Shown here one piece after another: positions 1 to 8,070 of a stretch of DNA of 35,386 nucleotides (positions are counted from its first letter, which is position 1; each line of letters starts with the position of its first letter). A program made the position numbers and the translations under genes. The stretch is from Latescibacteria bacterium UBA6620 (lineage in GTDB: Bacteria > Latescibacterota > UBA2968), in assembly GCA_002433075.1 (NCBI GenBank), contig DJHM01000039.1:62810-98195 (forward strand). The letters are read 5' to 3'. The notes beneath the pieces were generated by a model. It saw only the letters and a program-made list of their open reading frames with translations, was not told the origin of the DNA and searched no databases.

Positions 1-687
1 TTGTGGCGGGTACGTCGCGGTCGGGCGAGCGCCACCGTGGCCAGGGGGCTGACGGCGCCGTTCAGCCTGAAAGTAGGCAATCTGGAGCTGTCATCCGTGA
101 AGGTGTGTGCCAGCTACTTCGCGGTCGCCCAGTTCGAGGCGAGCGAAATGGAGACGGTCGCACACGGGGTTCGACTGACGGATCGGGGACGGGGGTCGGT
201 CCACGCGACACCGGGTTATTACCAGCCCACGGGGATTCCGGTAACATCCGCGACGTGGTTCGAAACCCGGCCCGATCGATCTCATCGGGAGATGCCGGCT
301 CTGGCGATGGAGCTTGAGGTGGTCGAAGTGGATAGTGGATTCGACCTGACGATCCGGACATCCGGGGGGATCGACCGCGTACCGCTTCAGATCGAATTCG
401 ATTTCGTTCCCGGGGGCGAGCTTTTCGTGGAGGGGGCGGCAATGAAATCTGGGTCGGGGCAGGTGGTTCTACTCGAGTCCGGTTACGGGCTGTATCGAGT
501 CGGGCAGGATGCCGTTCGCATCGGGCCCGGAAACCGGGCGCATCGCACCTGGGAGATGAGAGGGAGCGAGACCGCGCCCGAGGCTTTTCGGGTACTGATT
601 CCGCACCTGACTCACGTGGATGAAACAATCGAGATCAGGTATGGGGTTTACGCCGAAGGGACAGGCGATCTACTGTCAGGGCGTTGA
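1..687 (+). CDS. C-terminal part of an unrecognised, probably beta-rich protein (5' partial)
   Basis: The frame is open from the first base of the window and closes with TGA at 685-687, so this is the last ~228 residues of a longer protein. I see no ribosome binding site or convincing start inside it. I do not recognise the family. The composition alternates short hydrophobic stretches with Gly/Asp turns, as in a beta-sandwich, and ends in a segment like that of secreted carbohydrate-active proteins, but no catalytic motif is visible. Its 3' end overlaps the 3' end of the convergent PhyH-like gene by 12 nt. Function unknown; a C-terminal beta domain of a polysaccharide-degrading enzyme is only a guess. 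Confidence 0.6.
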   Translation: MWRVRRGRASATVARGLTAPFSLKVGNLELSSVKVCASYFAVAQFEASEMETVAHGVRLTDRGRGSVHATPGYYQPTGIPVTSATWFETRPDRSHREMPALAMELEVVEVDSGFDLTIRTSGGIDRVPLQIEFDFVPGGELFVEGAAMKSGSGQVVLLESGYGLYRVGQDAVRIGPGNRAHRTWEMRGSETAPEAFRVLIPHLTHVDETIEIRYGVYAEGTGDLLSGR

Positions 688-1536
688 CTCGAACAGCGCG
701 TCCCATCCCTCGAGGGAGGTCACGACGCGCTGGGGGGCGTTGCTCCTTGCGATGAAGCCCGGGACCCCGTCCCGACCGGTGGGCATGGCAGGATCGCTGT
801 AGCGGATGTCGAGGCTCCACCGGATATGATCGGAGACGTTGGGAAGGGAGCGATGGATCGTCCTGTGCTGGATCAGCAGCACGCCGCCTTTGGGGACAGG
901 ACAGAGGACGTGATCGCCGGAGGGTAGATCCTCGTCCGTCAGGCCTTTGAAGTTGCCAGCTGGACCCAGGCCGTGCGTATGATCGATCAGGTGACGATGG
1001 CTGCCCGAAACGACTTCGAGGCAGCCATTTTCTTCGGTGGCGTCGACGAGGGGAAGCCAGATGTTGACCATCATCGTGTCGGAAGCGTCAGGCTGCAGGT
1101 AACCAAGGTCCTGATGCCACGGAACGACGGTTCGATCCTGCGCGGGAAGCTTCGCTCGCACGTTGAACTGCGGGTGGGCGAGAATCTCGCGCCCGATGAC
1201 GGACTCGACGATGTCGAGCAGGGCGGGGTTCGTGAGCACGCCGAACATCGCAGGCGACCGGAGTTTGCCCGTCAGATTTCTGTATAGGAGACCGCCAAGG
1301 TCGTCGGCCGCGAACCGATCGGCCGCGGATTCAACGATGCGCGCCAGCCGCGTCGGAAAAGGTTCGTCGGGGTACGTGTGCTCGACGAGTCCCTGCGACA
1401 CCGCCTCGATCGCATTGTCTTCCACGGATCCGTTGAACTCCCCGATCAGGTCGTCCAGGTCCGAAGCCGGGAACGCATCTTCCACGACCAAATATCCATC
1501 GCTGAGAAACGTATCCATCTGATCAGATCTCAACAT
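676..1536 (-). CDS. Phytanoyl-CoA dioxygenase (PhyH) family Fe(II)/2-oxoglutarate oxygenase
   Basis: This 286-aa protein is a non-haem iron, 2-oxoglutarate-dependent hydroxylase of the PhyH family. The double-stranded beta-helix shows its iron ligands: HxD in PWHQDLGY (about residue 140), a distal His in LLIQHRTIHRSLPN and a downstream Arg in RWSLDIRY that would hold 2-oxoglutarate. The length is normal. The ATG follows GGAG with good spacing. It is the third gene of a minus-strand set after a TIM-barrel isomerase and a Gfo/Idh/MocA oxidoreductase, 122 nt after the latter, so it may be read from the same transcript or a weak promoter of its own. Substrate unknown: bacterial PhyH proteins act on many small molecules, and the context suggests a sugar- or polyol-derived compound (inference). 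Confidence 0.9.
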   Translation of the reverse strand: MLRSDQMDTFLSDGYLVVEDAFPASDLDDLIGEFNGSVEDNAIEAVSQGLVEHTYPDEPFPTRLARIVESAADRFAADDLGGLLYRNLTGKLRSPAMFGVLTNPALLDIVESVIGREILAHPQFNVRAKLPAQDRTVVPWHQDLGYLQPDASDTMMVNIWLPLVDATEENGCLEVVSGSHRHLIDHTHGLGPAGNFKGLTDEDLPSGDHVLCPVPKGGVLLIQHRTIHRSLPNVSDHIRWSLDIRYSDPAMPTGRDGVPGFIARSNAPQRVVTSLEGWDALFESTP

Positions 1537-1658
1537 TCAGCTTCTCCTGCGGCCGGAGCAAACCTGCCAAAGGCCGCTCACTAAATCCAAAGCCACTCCC
1601 GTTCTGCCCTAACACCCGCGAAACCTCAGAAGCCCATCTGCGACTATTCCCTCTCTCG

Positions 1659-2684
1659 CTATATCTGGGCATGGTGGAGAATCTCCTCCACAAGTTCCAT
1701 TCCCTTCAATGCATCCTCGAAGTTTGTCTCCGGCTGACGGCCTTCGCGAATACAGTCTATAAAATGGCGATTCATGGCGAATGCGCCGTACGCACGATGT
1801 GTTTTCTGGCTTCGACTGAGCTTGAATGCATCCAGGAGTTTCGAGGGTTCGACGTTTCCATCCGTGAACAGTCTGCCGCCTTCTTCGGGATCCCCGTAGA
1901 ACGAGATGCCATCGCTGTGGGATTCGACCGAGAAAATACGACGACCCATTTTGTAGCCGAATTTGAGAAAGCCTGTGGCTCCGGAGCTGAAACGGACCAT
2001 CGCCAGAAAGAGGGTCTGGTGCTCCGCGCCCACGCGCCGCACGTCACTGGCGACGGCTTCTACCTCTCCGCCGCATAGATAACGCAACGTATCGACAGCG
2101 TGGATGCCGTCGACAGTCAGGAGGTCGACTGCGCCGCGATACGTGGGACCGGCGCCCGCTGGCGTGTACTTCACGAATGCCGCTTCGGCGGTATGTACGG
2201 GGCCGACCGCCTCACACGCTTCTTTGCCTGTGCGAATGACAGGAGCGAACCGTCGCTGCGTCGTCACGCCCGTGACGACCTTCTGTCTGCGGGCGATGAT
2301 GGCCATCTGCCGAGTCTGTTCGGAGGTGATTGAGGGAGGTTTCTCGACGATCAGGCTGCAGCCCATGTCCATTACGGTGGCTGCCGTGTCGTATAGATGC
2401 TGAGGCGGCATGATGGCATAGACCACGTCGGGCCGTTCGGTCTCAATCATCTTCTGATAGTTGGTGTAGGCGCCTTTGATACGGTACTGTTTGGTCACCC
2501 GTTCGAGCCGCTCCTCGTTCAGTTCTGCGACTGCGCAGATTTCGGCGTCCCGCATCTCGTGAATCGAAGGATAGTGGGCACTGACCGCTCGACTGCCCGC
2601 GCCGATGAAGGCGACTCGGAGTTTCTGAACCGTAGCGGCCGTCGCTTTCTTTGCCTTTTTACCTTTCTTCGCCTTTGCCATCAT
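1659..2684 (-). CDS. Gfo/Idh/MocA family NAD(P)-dependent oxidoreductase with Lys/Ala-rich N-terminal tail
   Basis: The protein is a 341-aa sugar or cyclitol dehydrogenase of the Gfo/Idh/MocA family. A Rossmann fold begins at about residue 22 (LRVAFIGAGSRAVSAHYP, GxGxxA type) and the EKP motif appears in LIVEKPPSI near residue 115. A C-terminal alpha/beta domain has the usual GIHAVDTLRYLCGG stretch with Asp and His near the active site. Unusually, about 20 extra residues precede the Rossmann fold, nearly all Lys, Ala and Gly. Internal starts could trim this, but the annotated ATG-ATG lies 14 nt behind the isomerase stop and fits co-translation. It forms a pair with the isomerase at 2699-3520, a common arrangement in inositol or sugar catabolism. 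The exact substrate cannot be read from sequence. Confidence 0.9.
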   Translation of the reverse strand: MMAKAKKGKKAKKATAATVQKLRVAFIGAGSRAVSAHYPSIHEMRDAEICAVAELNEERLERVTKQYRIKGAYTNYQKMIETERPDVVYAIMPPQHLYDTAATVMDMGCSLIVEKPPSITSEQTRQMAIIARRQKVVTGVTTQRRFAPVIRTGKEACEAVGPVHTAEAAFVKYTPAGAGPTYRGAVDLLTVDGIHAVDTLRYLCGGEVEAVASDVRRVGAEHQTLFLAMVRFSSGATGFLKFGYKMGRRIFSVESHSDGISFYGDPEEGGRLFTDGNVEPSKLLDAFKLSRSQKTHRAYGAFAMNRHFIDCIREGRQPETNFEDALKGMELVEEILHHAQI

Positions 2685-2698
2685 CGTCTCCGATCGGA

Positions 2699-3520
2699 TC
2701 AGGATGCGTTGCTGAGGTCGTTGAAGAATCGCACGTCCGCACGGGCGAGGTCGATGACGGTCTCGACCGTTTCACCGGCGTATTCGCTGTGGAAGCTGAT
2801 GGGGCCGTCGAATCCGACCGCCCTGATCGCGCTGAGGGCGGCGGGCCAGTCGACGAAGCCCTGTCCCAGCCGCATCACTCCACCTGATGGCTGGCCCTGG
2901 ACGTTTCTCCCCAGGGGCCGCTGCTTGATCAGGTCTTTAAAGGCCATGACACTCAGATAATCCTTCACGATGTCGAGGGCCATTTCGATCGGCTCCCCGC
3001 AGACGGACAGATGGCCCGTGTCGGCGAAGACTCCGACGTGACCCGGGTCAAAGCCCTTGACGACGTTCATGGCGGCGCACGAGTGGAGACCCATCGATTT
3101 TCCCGAGTGGTTGTGAACGACGGTTTTCACACCTGTCTTTGCGGAGAGCTTTTCGAACCCCTCCAGGAAACCGCGGATTTCGTCCAGATGGGTCCAGTAA
3201 TGTTTGTCGGCGGACCAATGCCAGTAGCCTAGCTTGATGTGACCCACACCGGCTTCGCCGCAGGCGCCGAAATAGGCTTCGGCGTAGTCGATGTCCGGGC
3301 GGTTAAAGTCACCGGGGGCGGTCACGAGAGGGATCGACAGCCCCTCGTCGCTGAATCGCCGTGAGGCTTCGGGCAGGGCCGAAGATATGTTCGCCGGGTT
3401 AACGGGATATCCGTCCCTGACGCAAAGGTCTGCTCCCTCCACTCCGACGGACTTGAGGGCGTCGATAATCCCCTTGATGTCCCGGCCTTCGAGGTGTTTC
3501 GTGAACATGATAGGTGTCAC
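2699..3520 (-). CDS. Xylose-isomerase-like TIM-barrel sugar phosphate isomerase/epimerase
   Basis: This 273-aa protein belongs to the AP-endonuclease-2/xylose isomerase-like TIM-barrel superfamily (IolE/IolI-like). Likely metal-site residues are in VVHNHSGKS, FADTGHLSVCG, VMAFKDLI and ISFHSEYAG near the barrel C-terminal ends. It probably isomerises or epimerises a sugar or cyclitol. I chose GTG at 3520 because AAGGA sits about 8 nt upstream; ATG at 3508 is a possible alternative. It is the first gene of the isomerase, Gfo/Idh/MocA, PhyH set, with a plausible promoter 39 nt upstream. Family is clear, substrate is not. Confidence 0.87.
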   Translation of the reverse strand: MTPIMFTKHLEGRDIKGIIDALKSVGVEGADLCVRDGYPVNPANISSALPEASRRFSDEGLSIPLVTAPGDFNRPDIDYAEAYFGACGEAGVGHIKLGYWHWSADKHYWTHLDEIRGFLEGFEKLSAKTGVKTVVHNHSGKSMGLHSCAAMNVVKGFDPGHVGVFADTGHLSVCGEPIEMALDIVKDYLSVMAFKDLIKQRPLGRNVQGQPSGGVMRLGQGFVDWPAALSAIRAVGFDGPISFHSEYAGETVETVIDLARADVRFFNDLSNAS

Positions 3521-3558
3521 GTGGGTTTTCCTTTGCAGATGGGGTTCTTTGCCGTGCG

Positions 3559-3587
3559 ATGATGGCCCCTCGCCCGTACGATGTCAA
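3559..3587 (-). promoter_or_regulatory. Sigma70-like promoter for the isomerase/Gfo/PhyH set
   Basis: On the minus strand TTGACA (3587-3582) is followed by a 17-nt spacer and CATCAT (3564-3559). The -35 is perfect and the -10 matches 4 of 6. The same TTGACA-17-CATCAT arrangement occurs upstream of the sulfatase operon, which raises its credibility. Predicted transcription would start about 30 nt before the GTG at 3520. Confidence 0.5.
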
Positions 3588-3641
3588 GACCTTCCTGCCC
3601 GATAAAATCGCTTTAGCCACGCGAGGGATCGGAGTATATTG

Positions 3642-3660
3642 CCCGGTCTTGAGAACCGGG
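3642..3660. other. Short hairpin upstream of the ABM-like gene
   Basis: CCCGGT (3642-3647) and ACCGGG (3655-3660) form a 6-bp stem with a 7-nt loop, just before the ribosome binding site of the broken ABM gene. A TATATT box lies directly upstream at 3635-3640, with a weak TTTAGC 17 nt further up, so this may be a promoter plus a structured leader. No T-run follows, so it is not a clear terminator. Confidence 0.3.
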
Positions 3661-3674
3661 AAAGAGGGTAGTTG

Positions 3675-3940
3675 ATGGTTACGATCGAGATGAACTATGA
3701 GGTTCTCGAAGGCAAAAGTGAGGTGTTCGAACGCGCTGGAGGCCATGTCAGGGATAGACGGGCATCAGGCCTCCTATTTCTATGAGGACGTGAATAAAGC
3801 CAGATCTGATCGTATCAGAGTGGAACGACGCGAGCGCCTTTCAGGCGTTCATCGGATCTGAGGAGTTCGCTCGCGTCACGAACTGGGGTCAGGAGCAGGT
3901 CCTGGCCGGTCCTCCCCGCCACCAGATCTACGGGGCGTAG
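3675..3940 (+). pseudogene. Frameshifted antibiotic-biosynthesis-monooxygenase (ABM)-like protein
   Basis: Three reading frames must be joined to recover the protein. The first, from ATG 3675 behind GAGGG, gives MVTIEMNYEVLEGKSEVFER. The second, from about 3736, gives LEAMSGIDGHQASYFYEDVN. The third, from about 3800 to TAG 3938-3940, gives LIVSEWNDASAFQAFIGSEE and ends near RHQIYGA. Together they read as one ~88-codon ferredoxin-like ABM domain, a dimeric fold found in small monooxygenases and haem-degrading HmoA-type proteins, seemingly lacking a few residues at each junction. The span is 266 nt, not a multiple of three. It lies 19 nt before the radical SAM gene on the same strand. The homology is from my reading of the pattern, so the family call is moderate. 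Sequencing error instead of decay is possible. Confidence 0.7.
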
Positions 3941-3959
3941 GAACCAAAAGGAACGACCC

Positions 3960-5801
3960 ATGCCGAACGCACTGCTGGTCAGCCCGAAAAACCCGATCAC
4001 ATTCTGGAGCTTCGATGAAGCCCTGAAGATGATCGGGAAAAAGAACGCATTTCCTCCACTCGGGTTGCTTACGATCGCGGGGATGATGCCCGAACGGTAC
4101 GAACTGCGTGTCATCGACATGAACGTGACACCCCTGACAGACCAGGATTTGGAATGGGCGGATGTCGTGATCACTTCTTCTATGATCATCCACTGGCCGT
4201 CTCTCGAGGATGTGATCGCTCGCTGCAATATCCTCGGCGTGCCGGTGTTGAACGGTGGGCCGTTGCCGACACAGTATTCCAACGAAATTGAAGGAAATGC
4301 GGTCTTCTACCTGGGCGAGGCCGAGAACGGGTTCATCGACGACGTGGATCGTCTGGTTGATGGCTCTGAACCGATCGAGCGCGAAACGATCGATCGGCGA
4401 GGTCTGTTCCAGGATCTGGCAACGACCCCGATTCCACGCTGGGACCTGATCGACTTCAAAAATTACAGCGCGATGGTCGTCCAGATCACGCGTGGGTGTC
4501 CTGAGAGCTGCACGTTCTGCAATATCCCCTCCTTGTATGGGAAGACCATGCGAATCAAGGCCGCCAGTCGGATGGTACAGGAGTTCGACGCGCTCTACGA
4601 CGCGGGTTGGAGAGGCTCGGTCATGGCGGTCGACGACAATTTCGTCGGCAACGCGGACGCCATTCGGGTTGCTCTGGAAGAGGAAGTGATTCCGTGGCAG
4701 CGAGAGCGGGATTACCCGTTCCAGTTCCATACCCAAGCGAGCATTCGACTGAGTGATGACGAGCCGCTGCTCGACGCGATGTGGGAGGCGGGGTTCGACA
4801 AGGTGTTCGCCGGGATCGAGTCTCCGGTGGAGGAGAGCCTGAAGTTCATGGGCGCCCGAAAAAATCTGCAGGGCGACACCCCCTTGCTCGACAAGGTGCT
4901 GAAACTTCAGTCCTACGGCTTCGAGGTGCAGGCGGGGTTCATTATGGGGCTGGATACCGACCCCGAAGACATCGGCGATCGAGTGATCGCATTCATCAGG
5001 GCCGCGGGCATCCCCGTGGCAATGGTGGGCATCCTGGGTGTGCTCAGGGATACGCCAGACTACAAGCGTTTCTCGCGGGCGGGCCGTCTTGTCGAAGGGG
5101 CGAAATACACGGGCGACTCAGGCGTTTTCAGCCGCCAGCTGAGCTTCGTGCCCAAGATGGATCCCGACGTGCTGATGGGCCAGCATCGCAATGCGGTACA
5201 GACCCTCAACAGCCCCGAGATTTATTTCGAACGCTGTAAGACGCTGTTCGACCACATGCATCGGCGGGCGATTTCGCGCGTTTCGATCGGTTGGTCGGAG
5301 CTACGGGCTCTGGGGCTTTCGATCTGGCGACAGGGGTTGGCCGGGTCCTACAGGCGGCGCTACTGGGGCTTCCTTGGCCATACGCTGCTGAAACATCCTT
5401 CAAGATTGCCTGATGCGGTCCGGCTGGCTGTTCAGGGTCACCACCTGATTGTCACGACCCAGCAGGCCCTGCACGTCGACGAGGTCAAGACCTTCTTCGA
5501 GGTTGCGACGGCCGAACTTGAACGGTTCGCGGGAGGTTCGCGGGAGGCGCTGAAGAATGTGGAAGGCTATGCCAGCCGATTGATGAGTGCTGTGAATCAT
5601 CGGTTCGTAAATCTGGCTGACGAGAAGAAAGCCGTGCGTACAAACGCTGAGGTGCTCATTCGGGCGGCACACGAGTACTGCGATGCGGTGAGGGATGAGT
5701 TCCGTCACCAGATCGCCGAGTCGCTGGAGGAATTCCAGACCGACATCGAGAGGATTCTCGTCGCACATACGGGAGAACCGCTGTCTCAGACCAGGGCATG
5801 A
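3960..5801 (+). CDS. B12-binding-domain radical SAM protein (DUF4070-like C-terminus)
   Basis: This 613-aa protein has a cobalamin-binding-like N-terminal Rossmann domain (about residues 1-150) and a radical SAM core with the [4Fe-4S] ligands C180, C184 and C187 (RGCPESCTFCNIP). The SAM/core strands follow, including AVDDNFVGN, FHTQASIRL and FAGIESP. A long helical C-terminal region (about 380-613) resembles the DUF4070 tail of this group. Relatives catalyse B12-assisted methylations or other radical changes on lipids, peptides or natural products. The N-terminal domain lacks an obvious DxHxxG base-off motif, so cobalamin may bind base-on or not at all. The ATG is preceded by AAAGGA. It follows the broken ABM gene and ends in a strong terminator. 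Substrate unknown. Confidence 0.88.
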   Translation: MPNALLVSPKNPITFWSFDEALKMIGKKNAFPPLGLLTIAGMMPERYELRVIDMNVTPLTDQDLEWADVVITSSMIIHWPSLEDVIARCNILGVPVLNGGPLPTQYSNEIEGNAVFYLGEAENGFIDDVDRLVDGSEPIERETIDRRGLFQDLATTPIPRWDLIDFKNYSAMVVQITRGCPESCTFCNIPSLYGKTMRIKAASRMVQEFDALYDAGWRGSVMAVDDNFVGNADAIRVALEEEVIPWQRERDYPFQFHTQASIRLSDDEPLLDAMWEAGFDKVFAGIESPVEESLKFMGARKNLQGDTPLLDKVLKLQSYGFEVQAGFIMGLDTDPEDIGDRVIAFIRAAGIPVAMVGILGVLRDTPDYKRFSRAGRLVEGAKYTGDSGVFSRQLSFVPKMDPDVLMGQHRNAVQTLNSPEIYFERCKTLFDHMHRRAISRVSIGWSELRALGLSIWRQGLAGSYRRRYWGFLGHTLLKHPSRLPDAVRLAVQGHHLIVTTQQALHVDEVKTFFEVATAELERFAGGSREALKNVEGYASRLMSAVNHRFVNLADEKKAVRTNAEVLIRAAHEYCDAVRDEFRHQIAESLEEFQTDIERILVAHTGEPLSQTRA

Positions 5802-5823
5802 AAAGCGCCTCCGCCGTGCTACG

Positions 5824-5860
5824 AAGCCTCGACCTGCTGACGGGTCGAGGCTTCTTCTTT
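5824..5860 (+). terminator. Rho-independent terminator after the radical SAM gene
   Basis: AAGCCTCGACC (5824-5834) and GGTCGAGGCTT (5843-5853) form a perfect 11-bp stem with an 8-nt loop, followed by CTTCTTT on the plus strand. It lies 23 nt past the radical SAM stop and directly before the 3' end of the convergent Gfo/Idh/MocA pseudogene. Confidence 0.9.
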
Positions 5861-5862
5861 AT

Positions 5863-7063
5863 TTATAGCTTCCAGTAACGGTCCAGGTCACGCTGGTAGG
5901 CGTTCGCCTTTCCGCGAATCACGTCCGCCACCTTGACGACCTCGCCTGACTTGCCCGATTCGTAGATGGCCTCGCTGATGGCCTTGCTCTTCAGGCCTTC
6001 CTCTGCGTCGATTTCGACGTTTTGACCTTTCACGATCGCATTGACGAAGTCTCAGAGTTCGATGGCCATTCCATCTGTGAGCCCGTGTGGGAAGAGCCGG
6101 TTCCTTTCTCGATCGCTGATGTCGTCGAGGAACATTTCCTGGAGCTTTCCGATGCTGTAGGAGGTGCTATCCACGAGCGATGCTTCCCCACGAGGACCCG
6201 ATGCGGCTGGATGAAAGATGTCATCGGACGTGACTGAACCCCGGGTGCCCGTTAAAGAAAGTTGGGTGAAGCTTCGTCCGGAGGCGCTGATCGTCCAGGA
6301 CCACGTTCCGATGACGCCGCTTTTGAAATTGAAGACACTCGTCCAGAAGTCTTCGTGGGAATCCAGCACGAGTCTCTTGCCTTTACGATGGGGACGTTTC
6401 TCGAATTGTTCGACGCGGGCGTAGACGGAATCGAAATCGCCGAACCAGTATCGCATCGTGTCCACCCAGTGCGCGCCGCTGTCCATCGCCATACCGCACG
6501 CGCCGAGTTTCCGCTCGACGCGCCAGTGCCACTCGGGCGTGGCGTTTCGGTCCTGCCACCCGTAACGTGCGGCCAACCATAGCCTTGGTTCGCCTAGGAT
6601 GTGACTTCGATTGAACGCCCAATGGATGGTTCTCTGAGCGATGCTGCGCCGACATTGCTCGGCGTTCGCCGCGATCAGACCCGTTTTCCTGGCCGTCGAG
6701 ATGATCTTGCGTGTCGCCTTGACGGTGATCCCGATGGGTTTTTCACACAGGATGTGCACGCCGCCATCGAGGAATTCGCATCCGAGTACGTGGTGAAGTT
6801 CGTGAGGACTGCAGATGTCCGCGCCGTGAATTTTCTGTCCGCTGTTGAGGAGGTCGGTCACGGAACGGTATGACTTCACGTCCCACCCGGTTTCTTTCGC
6901 GATGCTACTCGCAAATGCCTCGGCGCGTGGAAGCGCGTAGTCGACTGCGGCGACGATTCTGAAACGGGTTTCTCCAGCGGAGAGCAACTCCCGGTACCGA
7001 CGAAGGTGCGCGTTCGCAATGCTGCCGCAACCGATGATGGCGAGGGCGACTCTTCATAGGCAT
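5863..7063 (-). pseudogene. Gfo/Idh/MocA oxidoreductase disrupted by an early frameshift and an in-frame TGA
   Basis: The start should be ATG at 7063, behind AAAGGA (MPMK), but after two or three codons the frame must shift to read VALAIIGCGSIANAHLRRYR, the Rossmann nucleotide-binding loop. A TGA lies directly upstream in that second frame, so no ATG start serves it. The frame then runs through CEKPIGITV (EKP motif) and the C-terminal domain to TGA at 6054-6052. Beyond this stop the same frame continues for 62 codons (DFVNAIVKGQNVEI to DRYWKL) to TAA at 5865-5863, as expected for the family's C-terminus. The TGA falls in IEL*DFVNAI, where relatives often have Trp or another residue. A TTG at 6987 would give a shorter product lacking the nucleotide-binding loop. 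I read it as a decayed gene. Confidence 0.8.
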
Positions 7064-7161
7064 AGAGAGTCCTTTCACAACAGGATGAGCTGGGTCACGC
7101 GTTGGCGCCCATGATAGAGTGGGCGCGTAGCGTATCAAGGAAGGCCTCTGTGTCTGGAAAC

Positions 7162-7189
7162 TTGACACGCTCAGACCACCGGATACCTT
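7162..7189 (+). promoter_or_regulatory. Possible promoter of the isomerase/glucan phosphorylase unit
   Basis: TTGACA (7162-7167), a 16-nt spacer and TACCTT (7184-7189) lie 37 nt before the ATG at 7226. The -35 is perfect, the -10 weaker. Confidence 0.4.
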
Positions 7190-7225
7190 TGATCCGATTC
7201 GGTCCACTTACGATACGAGGTGAAG

Positions 7226-8047
7226 ATGGAACTGGCGTTTTTCGCGGACGAAGTGTCCAAGGAAGATTTCGACGAGGCGGTGCGGCTGGGTGTGGAAGCA
7301 GGAGCGACGGGTATCGAACTTCGCGGAGGCATCTGGGGCGAGCGGGTTCAGCAGATCGACAACGACACGGTCGAACGTGTGAAGGATACGGTTGCCAAAT
7401 ACGATGTCAGGATTCTGTGCGTTGGATCCCCGGTCGGCAAGTGTGCGCACGACGATGAGGCGGAGAAAGCAGAACATCATCGGATGTTCGATCGGATGAT
7501 CGAACTCGCACACGCTTTCGACACTCGGATCATCCGGGGATTCGCGCTCTGGAACCCTATGAGGAAGGAAGAGGGTCGCCCCCGTCCTGGCATTGCGAAC
7601 CATCTGGATACGATCGTCCCGTTCCTGGCGCCCATCGTGCAGCGGGCTCGGGACGCTGGCGTGACGCTTTCCCTGGAGAACGAGAATGCGACGATGGCCG
7701 GCTCGTGTCGGGAGGGGCGGGAGGTGGCTGACGCCCTGGAATCTGAAACGGGCTCCACGGACGGGTTCAGCTTCTGCTGGGATGTCAACAACGGGATTCG
7801 GTGTGACGAGGTCCACCTGCCTGACGGTTACGACCAGATCCAGGGCAGAGTGACACACCTCCACGTGAAGCCCAACCCGGATAAAGAGATCGAGCCGATC
7901 TGGGGAAGCGACATGCCCTACGAGACGTTGCTCCGCCAGCTTCTGGAAGACGGCTATACCGGGGCGGCGAGTATCGAGCATTGGGGCGGACCGGATCTGA
8001 TGCTCAAGGGTGTTCGTCAGCTCCGAAAGATTCTCGATCGACTCTGA
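7226..8047 (+). CDS. Xylose-isomerase-like TIM-barrel sugar phosphate isomerase/epimerase
   Basis: The 273-aa TIM-barrel protein has a clear set of metal ligands for this superfamily: Glu in LSLENENAT, Asp in CWDVNNGIR, His in VTHLHVKPN and Glu in ASIEHWGG. It would isomerise or epimerise a sugar or polyol. I preferred ATG at 7226, 5 nt after GAGG at 7217-7220; a GTG at 7220 in the same frame falls on that ribosome binding site. It ends 23 nt before the start of the broken alpha-glucan phosphorylase on the same strand, suggesting one transcript. The gene is intact although its neighbours on both sides are broken. Confidence 0.88.
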   Translation: MELAFFADEVSKEDFDEAVRLGVEAGATGIELRGGIWGERVQQIDNDTVERVKDTVAKYDVRILCVGSPVGKCAHDDEAEKAEHHRMFDRMIELAHAFDTRIIRGFALWNPMRKEEGRPRPGIANHLDTIVPFLAPIVQRARDAGVTLSLENENATMAGSCREGREVADALESETGSTDGFSFCWDVNNGIRCDEVHLPDGYDQIQGRVTHLHVKPNPDKEIEPIWGSDMPYETLLRQLLEDGYTGAASIEHWGGPDLMLKGVRQLRKILDRL

Positions 8048-8070
8048 AGGGGGCGGGGGAGAGGGTGAGG

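Noticed and set aside
3876..4736. 286-codon minus-strand open frame
   Set aside because: It is antisense to the radical SAM gene with its intact CxxxCxxC.
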